Shown: positions 49,857 to 59,500 of the stretch, one piece after another
Numbering within the stretch: the stretch's first letter is position 1
Layout: every line of letters starts with the position of its first letter
DNA from: Datisca glomerata
Lineage: Eukaryota > Streptophyta > Magnoliopsida > Cucurbitales > Datiscaceae
Reading direction: 5' to 3'
Length of the DNA stretch: 64,000 nucleotides
NCBI GenBank assembly: GCA_003255025.1
Contig: QANY01008042.1
Span: 3,398,077 to 3,462,076 of the forward strand
The notes under the pieces: model-generated
Database searches by the model: none
Told to the model about the DNA's origin: nothing
Seen by the model: the letters and a program-made list of their open reading frames with translations, nothing else
Translations under genes and position numbers: made by a program

Positions 49857-49964
49857 TCCAAAAACTCAAATTACTTTTTCATATTTTTTGTTTTTCAGAA
49901 AAATATTTGTTCAAGCAAAGTTATTTAGAAAACCATTCCTCATCCTTAAAAACTAGAATTTCAT

Positions 49965-50192
49965 ACTCTGGGCCTAGTAACTTTCCCATTAGCGCAATTG
50001 AAATGACTCTTTTAGCTACCGAACAATGTCAATAATTTCTTAGAGGGTTCTAGTAGTATGTTATAACTACTTAAAACCACTCTGGGCCTAGTAACTTTCC
50101 CATTAGCTTAATTGAAATGACTCTTTTAGCTACCGAACAATGTCAATAATTTCTTAAAAAATTCTCGTAGTATGTTATAACTACTTAAAACC
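49965..50192. repeat. 114-bp tandem duplication
   Basis: ACTCTGGGCCTAGTAACTTT starts at 49965 and again at 50079. The two units are nearly identical, with a handful of differences, so this is a recent event. Confidence 0.9.
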
Positions 50193-51174
50193 TTCAAATT
50201 ATCATATATATATATATCACTTGAGATTCGCAATTGAAAAATATCTATAATTATTGGAGAGTTACAATATATGACTTGAATCATTTTAAGTGATTATATA
50301 GAACTTGGTTGAAAATGTCAAAGTTACTTGAAGATTCAAATAGTATGTTATAACTCTTTGTTTCGTTCAAGTTATTACATTTGAGTTGAGTTTCGCGATT
50401 GAAATATATCAAGAGTCATTATAACTAATCCATATCTACTTGAACCCTTCAAACATCAGATACGATAACTTAAAAGGTTCAAGTAGTATGTTATAATTAA
50501 TTTAAATTCTCAAAAAACTATTGTTCTTACAATGAAATCCAAGTCATGTTAACTTGAATAGTTGAAGTGAGTAACTTCTCGCATTTTTCAGTAGTGAAGT
50601 TCAAGTTAGATGTGATAAAATGAATGGTTAATTACTTGAAAGAGAATTGAGGCTAATAAAGAGCAGAGAGAAGAAACAGAGATTGAAAGCCTTTGTAGAA
50701 AGGAGAAGGGGTAAATGAGTAGTTTCAAGTGAGAGTTAGATAAAAAGAGGGTTTTTTTGCTAAATTAAACTCTTTAATAAAGCATTTTACAAAATTATAC
50801 TATTGGCCTAATTTTTGCTTATCTTAATTTCTGGCTCACATTCTCTTCACTTTTTCTCTTTTTTTCCCAATACCCTTCTTACACACTAGCCCACCTTCTC
50901 TCTCTTCATCTTCCATATTCATCTCTCTCTCTCTCTCCTAAAAACCTATTTTCTCCAAGCAAACACAACAAATGAGTTTTGTTAAATTTAATGAGTTTTG
51001 TTAATTTTTGTAAATTTTGTTAACATTTGTTAATTTTTATGATTTTTGTAGGTTTTATTAATTTTGAGAGAAAATGTAGTGAGAGAGAAAGACAGAATGT
51101 AGAGCGTAGAGAGAGAGAGAGAGAGAGAGAGAACGTTGACAAAGAGAGAGAATGTCGAGAGAGTGTGGGGGTAC

Positions 51175-51315
51175 ACGAGACCCGTGTACCCATTATGTAG
51201 TCTACATGATAGCCACACAATATGTGTGTACCCATTGTGTAGTCTACACGATGCTCGTGTACCCATTGTGTAATGTACACGATTATTATATGACGATTGT
51301 GTAGTCATTGTGTAC
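51175..51315. repeat. Palindrome units in element A
   Basis: Repeats of CCCATTGTGTAGTCTACACG and variants with GTGTACCCAT spacers. The same palindrome and spacer occur in element B (55440-55735). Confidence 0.8.
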
Positions 51316-51330
51316 CCATGACTCACCATC

Positions 51331-51878
51331 CACTTACTTTTTCTTCATTCTTGCCCTCAATATTTTTCTTACACAACATTAAATCAAATGTCAATTTATT
51401 ATTTTTCAACACTCAACCTCCATATTTATTTATATTTAAATAAATATATAAAATTAAATATATTACATGTATAGTGTACACGATAACTACACGATCGTAT
51501 AGCCATCATGTATTAATGGCTTATCATCCACTTACTTTTTCTTCATTCTTTCCCTCAATACTTTTCTTACAATATCAAATCAAATGTCAATTCATTCTTC
51601 TTCAACACTCAACCTCTATATTTATTTATATTTAAATAAATATATAAAATTAAATATATTACATGTGTAACGATGACTACACGACGATCGTGTAGCCATC
51701 TTATACCTATGGCCCACCATCCACTTACTTTTTCTTCATTTTTCCGCCAATACTTTTTTTACACAATATCAAATCAATGTCAATTCATTCTTCTTCAACA
51801 ATAAACCTCCATATTTGTTTATATTTAAATAAACACATAAAATTAAATATATTATACGTATAGTGTACATGATGACTA
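51331..51878. repeat. 195-bp tandem repeat in element A, 3 copies
   Basis: Units start CACTTACTTTTTCTTCATT at 51331, 51529 and 51722. Each ends with an ACTACACGACGATCGTGTAG-like palindrome. The third is interrupted by the MITE at 51879 and its palindrome continues at 52304. Confidence 0.9.
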
Positions 51879-52303
51879 ATGTAGATGTTCTCGGTTCGGT
51901 TCAGTCGATATTTTGACAAAAAGATGAACCGAACCAAAACTTTGGTTCGGCAATGAAACCGAACCGATCATATCAAAAGAACCGAGCCAACCGAATCATG
52001 AGTTTCGGTTCGTTTCATTTCGGTATTGTTAAATTAAAAAAAATAAATGATATTATTGAAAAAATAATAATATAAATCAAAGTTTTGGTTCGGTTCAGTT
52101 CGGTCCGATTTTATATGAAATTAAATATAAAAAATAAAAAATCAATATAAAATCAAAGTTTCGGTTCAGCTCGAAAACCACCAAATATCCTAACCAAACC
52201 AAAACTTCGATTCGGTCATTTTTCCGAACCAAACCGAACACATATAACGAACCGACTGAACCAGCCATTTTTTGTTTGGTTCAGGACACTTTTGAACACC
52301 CAT
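51879..52303. mobile_element. hAT-type MITE rich in GGTTCGG / CCGAACC
   Basis: Ends ATGTAGATGTTC and GAACACCCAT form short inverted repeats. GATGACTA (51871-51878) and AATGACTA (52304-52311) give an 8-bp target duplication with one mismatch. The insertion splits the third 195-bp unit of element A, which confirms both edges. The interior alternates GGTTCGG and CCGAACC, so it could fold on itself. No coding capacity. Confidence 0.75.
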
Positions 52304-53208
52304 AATGACTACACGACGATCGTGTAGTTATCATGAACACTTCGCAATGCCTACATGACGATCTCGCACACTTCATGATGTGGTACATTACATCTGTAGT
52401 GTACATGACAATCATATAGTCATCTTGTACACTACGATTTATGTCTCTTAAATTTGGGCAAAAGCTAAAATTAACCAAATTCATCAATTTTCGGCCAAAA
52501 TTTCCACCAATTTTCTGCCTAAATTCTAAAAATGAAATTAAAAATTTAGCTCCTCAACCTTGGGTTTTTGAGAAAATAGGTTTTTGAGAAAATGAGAGAG
52601 AGATGAAGTTGGAAGATGAAGAGAGAGAGTGAGGGTTAGTCTGAAAGAAGGGCAATGGGGGAAAGAAAAGGGAAAAACTGAAAGGAAGGTGGGTCAGGGG
52701 TTAGGATAAGCAAAAATTAAGTCAATGGTATATTTTTGTAAATTGCTTTTATCCAGAGGTGTAATTTAATAAAAAACCATAAAAAGAGTATGCTTAGTAC
52801 TATACTGTAGTACTATTTAATATAGTATAGTCATGTCTAAAAAATTTAGTACAGTATTATTCAGTATTATCATGACTGTCAAACGAGACCTTAGGGTAAT
52901 AAATTCTGATTTTAAGAGAAGTATATTTTTCTAAAATACTTGGGGGTTCATTTTTCCCAAATCGCCTATTTTGTTCCCCAAATTTCTCGATTCTAGTTGA
53001 TCTTCTATTAGATCTAGGATTTTATTATTAAACTAGACCTCTAGACTAATCATTTTGTAGAATTAGACTCATTCCCTATTTTTTACTTATCTTGACCTAT
53101 GGCCCACTTTTCATTTAAAATGCATTTGTGAAGTTAGATGTTTACCCTTCACCTTATCCAAATATCAGCCTCACTCTCTCTTTCTCTCTTTCTTTGTGCT
53201 TTTACAGA

Positions 53209-53298
53209 GACGACCTCTACGTTCTTGTCAAAGAAGACGACCTTTACGTTCTTATCAAATAAGACGACCTTTACGTTCTTGCCAAAGAAGATGAAGAA
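53209..53298. repeat. 30-bp tandem repeat, 3 copies
   Basis: GACGACCTCTACGTTCTTGT and close variants with a period of 30 bp, just inside the left inverted repeat of element B. Confidence 0.85.
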
Positions 53299-53588
53299 GA
53301 CAACCGAATCTCTACAACTCACCTCATTTTTCCTTTTTCGTTTTCATTTTTCCCATTTCTTCTTCGTCTTCTTCCTTCTTCATGTAACAACAAAGAATTG
53401 TTAGTTATTCTTTCTGAAACATGTATAAGTTTTGTTTTCTTCTTTTCTGAAAAGTTTGAATTTTCATGATTTTTTCCTGTTAATGAGTTTTCTAGAAATA
53501 TTTATTTAATTTCTTCTTTCTGGAACGTTATTTGAAGTTCATTTATTGTACAGGATCACTACAGGATGATAGTGTACTGTAAACGAGG

Positions 53589-54757
53589 CAAGGTTGTCAG
53601 GATCGCAATCCGGATCGTATGATCTTACGATCCTATAAGGGTTCAGCACTCCAAATCGTGTGGATAATCATTTTTCGATAGGATCGGTTCAGGATCACGA
53701 TCCAAAACGTTGGATCGCATGGGATCACAATCCGGAACCGATTATGGTGCTTAAGTAAAGTAGGTGATTTTTCCTTGTCATTAGAAAAAAAGTGTTGATG
53801 GAGATATTTGAACCATTGCCCTAAAGGTTCACACATGACATTTAACTGCTCAACTAACTATGTTTACGTATAAAACATGATCATCTTTAATATATAATTA
53901 ATTAGTTGACTATTTTTATGACATTTTAATTTATTTATTTTTATGATTTACACATCTTAAAGTTGTCAAATTTAGACGTATACTTCTTAAAGTTATCAAA
54001 ATTAGAACGAACTTCACCACCACTATTTTATCATATTTAGACATTAATTTTACTATTGTTACAAGCTTATTAAATTTTAACTTATAAACAAACACTCTCA
54101 AACCTAATGTATTATAAATTTATAATAATGATCTTAACATATTTAATCAATAATTATCTTTACATATTTATTTATTTATCTTTTATAATAATGATTATTT
54201 AACCACTGAACCAACTATGCTTATGTATGTAACAAAAATGAACATATTTTATATTTAATTAAACACTTGACCATTTTTATGACATTTCAAATTATTTATT
54301 TTATGAGTTACATTATCAAAATTAGAACGAATTTCACCACCACTATTTTATTATATTTAGACATTAATTTTAATGTTGTTGTAAAATTTAATAATTTTAC
54401 AACAATAATGTATTATAATGATAATCTTAACATATTTAATCAATAATTATCTTGACTTATTTATTTATCTTTTATAGTTTGAAACCTCTAATCTAATGGA
54501 TCACATATCTGTTTTCATAAGAATTCTACTTAATATTATGTTATTTTAGATGACTTGAGGTTAGTTTCATTTAATAGGTAGATGACTTGGTGTTATATAA
54601 TCATTTTCTTTAATATATTGAAGTATTATTAACATATGTCTATTCTAATAAATTATTAAGAATTGATAGGATATTACGATCCTCAATCCGATCCTCTAAT
54701 ACTCGATCCTATACCCTCCCACTGATCCAAGGTAGAATCGTGATCCTTATAACCTTG
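53589..54757. mobile_element. hAT-type MITE inside element B
   Basis: The ends CAAGGTTGTCAGGATCGC and (complement of the right end) CAAGGTTATAAGGATCAC are inverted repeats. AAACGAGG (53581-53588) and AAATGAGG (54758-54765) make an 8-bp target duplication with one mismatch. The interior is AT-rich with an internal tandem duplication of about 357 bp (units from about 53842 and 54199). No transposase frame. Confidence 0.75.
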
Positions 54758-54765
54758 AAATGAGG

Positions 54766-55735
54766 TCTACACGAGTACTACACGAGCCTAATGTAGTCAT
54801 CACGTCACCTACACGATGAGTACATGGACGTCGTGCACACATCTTGTACACTATATACTCTTCTGATTTTAATACAGTGATATTTAACAAAACTCATCTT
54901 CATTTTTTTATTTCTTCATGCTTCATTAGCTTTATGATTTTACAACTTTCTCATTGTTGAAAAACTCATCTTCATGCTTCATTTGTTAATATTGTACTAC
55001 ATGATGGGGTGCGCTGGCATCGTGTAGCCATTGTGTAGTCTACACGATAGCTACAAGATGTTAGTGTACCTCCATCGTGTAGACTGCATGATGACTACAC
55101 GAAGCTAGTGTACCCCTCGTGTAGACTACACGAAATCTGCGTACCCATTGTGCAGTATACATAAGGTCAGTGCAGTACTCGTGTAGACATTATGAGAAAA
55201 AATAGTGTACAAGATGACTACATGAGATCCGTGTACCCATCGTGTAGATGACACGATGGATACATGACGCTACATCTCTGAATAAGCTTCAATTTGATAT
55301 ATTACAGGCGATGTGGTTCAACCCAAATTAAAAGTTACGCCCTTCGGAAGTTTATCGGACCGGAAATAAAATTTTTTAATGAATTTTTCAAATACTCGAG
55401 ACTATATTTTATTCTTCAATTTCAAAAGTATTATTGACAGAAGATACCCGTATACCATTGTATAGTCTACACGATACTCGCGTACTCATCGTGTAGTCTA
55501 CACGATGCCAGTGTACCCGATCATCGTGCAGTCTACACGATGGCTACACGATGTCTGTGTACCTGATCATCGTGTAGTCTACACAATGGCTACACGATAC
55601 CAGTATACCCGATTATCGTGTAGTCTACACGATGGCTACATGATGTCAGTTTATCCATCGTGTAGTCTGCACGATGCTAGTTTACCCATCGTATAGTCTA
55701 TACGATGTCAGTGTACCCATCACATAGTTTACAGG
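54766..55735. repeat. Palindrome array of element B
   Basis: Many copies of ATCGTGTAGTCTACACGAT and variants, separated by 15-35 bp spacers such as GCCAGTGTACCCGATC. The densest part (55445-55735) has seven palindromes in about 290 bp. Looser copies extend through 54766-55265. Each unit can form a hairpin, and many unit differences preserve pairing on both arms (for example CGTATAG with CTATACG at 55685-55710). Confidence 0.85.
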
Positions 55736-56457
55736 AGAGGAGAAGAAAATCAACATCTGGTTACCTCCCCAGCACTACTGGAAAATCTGAAGTAAATTAT
55801 AAATAAATTGAAATAATTTTTTGCCTATCTTCAAGCTCGAAACTACTAACGTCCTCTACCACAAAATTATATGTTAAGAATATGAGAAATTATCGATCAA
55901 ACAAAGAAAACCACATGAATAACACTCTAAAAATGAAACGTCGAAGGCTTAAAAAAAGTGAAACGTCGAAGAAGAACTAGAAGAAGGAATTGTTGCGTAA
56001 AAATGGGCAAAACCCAATTTTCAGATCTAGTTTGTGGTTAGATCTGGTTCAGATCTATAAAAATGGGTAAAAACCCACTTTCAGATCTGGGCAGGTTTGG
56101 TTGGACGCCAGATTTAGTTCAGAGATTCGATCGTATTCCTCGGTTGTAGAGATTCGATCGTCTTCTTCATCTTTTTTAGCAAGAACGCTGAAGTCGTCTT
56201 CTTTGGTTCACTCATGTCATCTTCAGACAAAAACTCATTTTATAGAGCGAAAGAGCAAAAGCACAGAGAAAGAAAGAAAGAGAGAGTAGTACAGATACTT
56301 GGATAAAGTGAAGGATAAATATGTAACTTCTTAAATATTTTTAAATAAAAAGTAGACCAGAGATAAGGGGAAGTAAAAATGAAAGAAGAAGTTTAATTCT
56401 ACAAAATGGTTAGTCTGTGGTCTAGATTAGCAAAAGAAAAAAAACCCCTTAGATCTA

Positions 56458-56515
56458 CTCCTCAGATCCCAGCAGGTCTCCCTGCTATTTTCCGGAGAAA
56501 TAGTTGCCCAGAAAA
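56458..56515 (+). promoter_or_regulatory. YIP4 immediate 5' flank / 5' UTR remnant
   Basis: Only 58 bp separate the target duplication of element B from the YIP4 ATG. The stretch is AT/GC balanced with no TATA box. Transcription must start within it or inside the transposon. Confidence 0.5.
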
Positions 56516-59500
56516 ATGTCGCACAGCGATACAGTACCTCTACACCCGTCATCACAATCGGACATCGACGAGATTGAGATTCTCATAAACTCCAGCGTTC
56601 AATCCGGACCAGCTACTGTTCTCCCTGCTGAACCCCCTAGCCCTCCTCGGGCTTCTATTCCCGTTTCAACTTCCCCATTTATACAGTCTAATCTACCTCC
56701 ACCCCCTCCGAAAGCAACTAACCATAAGTCTACATCTCTCCCACCCGCCGGCCCGCCACCTTTGCCCGTTTTCAGTAACGGGCGGCCAACGCCAAATATA
56801 TCAGCTAGCGGATTCGGCTCGCCTCCGAACACGCTGACGGAGCCGGTTTGGGACACGGTAAAGAGGGATCTCTCACGGATCGTTAGCAATTTGAAGCTCG
56901 TGGTTTTCCCCAACCCGTTTCGTGAAGACCCAGGAAAGGCTCTGAGGGATTGGGATCTGTGGGGCCCCTTCTTTTTCATCGTGTTTTTGGGTCTTACTCT
57001 GTCATGGTCTGCATCCGTCAAGAAGGTAAGTATCTCAAGTGAATATAGAATTACGTTTCTAAATGTTTTGTTTTAGGCATTCTCTATGTATCTCTAAATG
57101 GCAATTTTCTCATCATCTTACTCTCCATGAATTTCTCTAAGAATTGAGTTCTAAATGTAAATCACGCAAGGATTCCCGCATGTTTTTTTCAGAATCAAAA
57201 GCCGATATGAGATATCAGATATCCATACCATTCTAATAAATCCCCGGTAAACCAAAGAAAAACTTTACAAAAATATTGTTTTCATTTTGCATAGGTCTCA
57301 GTCGATGTAGTGTTTCTATCTATAATCTTGGGGGGTTTTTTTCGTGTAAAGTGAAACTTGGCTATTTGCGAATGGAAACTAACAACTATGCCTGGAATAG
57401 TGAACTAGTGGCTTCTTTAGCAATGGAAAACGTTAAACTCAGAGTTACATATAAACGTTAAACTCAGAGTTACATATAAACGTTGCTTAGATGTTAGATC
57501 AAAGCTTAGAGATAAAAATTGATTTGAACAAGGTAAGCTTCTTTCTCTCAGACAAAGTACCAAACCTCTTGGAATACGTTTTGAAGGGAAAGAAGATTTG
57601 GTTGCTTGAAATTGTTGAATAAACATTAAAGGTTATGTTTTAGTGGTTTTTTTTTAATTTAGAAGTTACAATTTAGAAGTTACAATTTAGAAATTAGTGG
57701 AACATAAAAGGTCAAGAGTCTTTGTAGATGAAAAGCCAAGGGGTGATAGATTTAATTATTTTTCAGTTTTTTTGGTAAGAGAAAAGCCGATAAAAAGGCC
57801 TTGTTGAGTTCATTGGAAAACACAACTTAGAGGAATACAAAAGTTAAATATTTCAAGTGAGTTTTTAGTTTACACATTGGTATCAGAGCCAATGACGAAT
57901 GTGACGGGTCAAATACCGCTACCACGACTAACGAAGGCGAACTACGAGAACTGGAGTATTCAAATGAAAGCTCTTCTCGGCTCTCAAGGTGCATGGGAGG
58001 TGGTCGAAGAAGGTTTCGAAGAACCAACAAATACCACGGGATATACGGCGGCTCAAAATAAGGCGTTGAAAGAGGCGCGAGCGAAGGATAAGACGGCGTT
58101 ATACATGTTGTTCCGAGCCGTTGATGAGTCGGGCTTTGAGAAGATTGCCGGTTCAAAGGAGCCGACCGAGTCAAGCAAGTGCGTCTCCAAACTCTTCGTG
58201 GCGAGTTGGAGAGCATGAAGATGAAGGAGTCGGAAAGTGTATCCGACTACATCACGCGTGTACAAGCCGTGGTGAACCAACTCATTCGTAATGGCGAAGC
58301 GTTAACCGATGCGCAAGTTGTGGAAAAGATTTTGAGATCATTAACCGACAATTTTGAGAATGTTGTGTGCGCAATAGAAGAATCAAAGGACCTTGCGACG
58401 CTCACAGTCGATGAGCTTGCCGGTTCTCTCGAGGCACACGAACAACGTAAGAAGAAAAAAAAGGAGGAGACACTCGAGCAAGCACTTCAAACCAAGGCGT
58501 CAATCAAAGACGAAAAGGTATTCTATTCTCAAAATTTCTGAGGTAGAGGGCGTGGCCGTGGAAGTTGTGAAAATGGTCGCGGTGGTCAAGGCAGCAGTCA
58601 TGAGAGGTACTATAAGGAGAAGGGACAGTCGAGCCAACCAAATTGGCGTGGAAGAGGACGCGGTCGAGGAAGAGGCGGCCGGTCGAACTATTCCAACATC
58701 GAGTGCTACAAGTGTTACAAGTATGGTCACTATGCGAAGGATTGCAACTCCGACAAATGTTATAATTGTGGTAACGTGGGGCATTTTGCAAAAGATTGTC
58801 GAGCCGATAAAAAGGTGGAAGAAACAACCAACCTAGTCTTGGAAGACGAAAATGAAGGCCTTCTCTTGATGGCTCAAAATGAAGTCAACATCAACAATGA
58901 CACTCTGTGGTACCTCGACTCGGGGGCAAGCAACCATATGTGCGGTCACGAGTACCTATTCAAAGAGATGCAAAAGATTGAAGATGGTCATGTGTCATTT
59001 GGAGATGCATCAAAGGTGGAGGTCAAAGGCCGAGGTACGGTTTGTTACTTACAAAAGGATGGCTTAATAGGGTCAATCCAAGATGTTTATTACGTACCAG
59101 ACCTCAAGACCAACATTTTGAGTATGGGGCAACTCACGGAGAAAGGTTACTCGATACTTTTAAAAGACCGAGTACTACACTTGAAGGACAAGCAAGGGCG
59201 TCTGGTTGCTCTAGTCGAGATGGGAAGAAATCGGATGTACAAACTGAATTTGAGAAGCGTGCGAGAAAAGTGTTTGCGAGTCAACGTAGAAGACAAGGCG
59301 TCGCTGTGGCATCTCCGCTTTGGTCACCTACATCAAGGTGGTCTAAAAGAGTTAGCAAAGAAGAACATGGTGCACGGGCTGCCGGACATGGACTATGAGG
59401 GCAAATTTTGTGAAGAATGTGTGCTTGGCAAGCAAGCGAGAACCTCGTTTCAAAAGAAGGCAGAATATCGAGCTAAACATACTCTCGAGTTGATTCATAC

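Larger units (their letters stand above)
50740..52788. mobile_element. Non-autonomous MULE-like element A
   Basis: Terminal inverted repeats of about 208 bp (50750-50957 and 52570-52778) start GGTTTTTT at each end. They share TTACAAAATTATACTATTGG, TTTTTGCTTATC and AAAAACCTATTTTCTC in opposite orientation. ATAAAAAGAG is perfectly duplicated at 50740-50749 and 52779-52788, a 9-10 bp target duplication of Mutator type. There is no transposase. The interior has palindromic GTGTAGTCTACACGATG-type units (51175-51310) and a 3-copy 195-bp tandem repeat, and it is invaded by a hAT MITE (51879-52303). Confidence 0.8.
48664..52958. mobile_element. Tentative MULE-like element C, enclosing element A
   Basis: The left edge, GGAAAAATATACTCCCTGAG (48664), aligns loosely in inverted order with the right edge TACTTGGGGGTTCATTTTTC (52938-52957). 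Further inside, CTAACTTAATGTGAAATGAC (about 48793) aligns with the complement of 50713-50742. The inverted repeats are diverged, and the right one is split by element A. No target duplication was resolved. The interior has tandem repeats and no transposase. Confidence 0.4.
53008..56457. mobile_element. Non-autonomous MULE-like element B, beside the YIP4 start
   Basis: Inverted repeats of about 187-192 bp (53017-53203 and 56257-56448) share CATTTTGTAGAATTA, a TTTTTACTT region, CCTTCAC and CTCTCTTTC blocks. TTAGATCTA is perfectly duplicated at 53008-53016 and 56449-56457, the 9-bp duplication of Mutator-like elements. There is no transposase. The interior contains a 30-bp triple repeat, a hAT MITE (53589-54757) and a large palindrome array (54760-55735). 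The inverted repeats share a core with those of element A (TTTTTGCTTATCTTAA against TTTTTACTTATCTTGA), so the two are related. The right edge lies 67 bp before the YIP4 ATG. Confidence 0.85.

Noticed and set aside
51020..51329. Overlapping minus-strand frames rich in Ser/Leu and repeated YTMGT-like words
   Set aside because: They are translations of the GAGA microsatellite and palindrome units of element A.
55445..55735. CRISPR-like array of palindromic repeats with spacers
   Set aside because: Plant nuclear context, variable repeat sequence, no cas genes, inside a MULE-like element with target duplication.
56101..56289. Ser-rich open frame upstream of YIP4
   Set aside because: It overlaps the inner part of element B's right inverted repeat; composition only.
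53024..56434. Alternative target duplication ATTATTAAA / ATTAGCAAA for element B
   Set aside because: Only 7 of 9 match, and inverted-repeat homology continues about 16 bp further out to the perfect TTAGATCTA pair.
56504..56515. Upstream TTG as YIP4 start
   Set aside because: The ATG at 56516 begins the conserved MSHSDT start and gives the usual 281-residue length.
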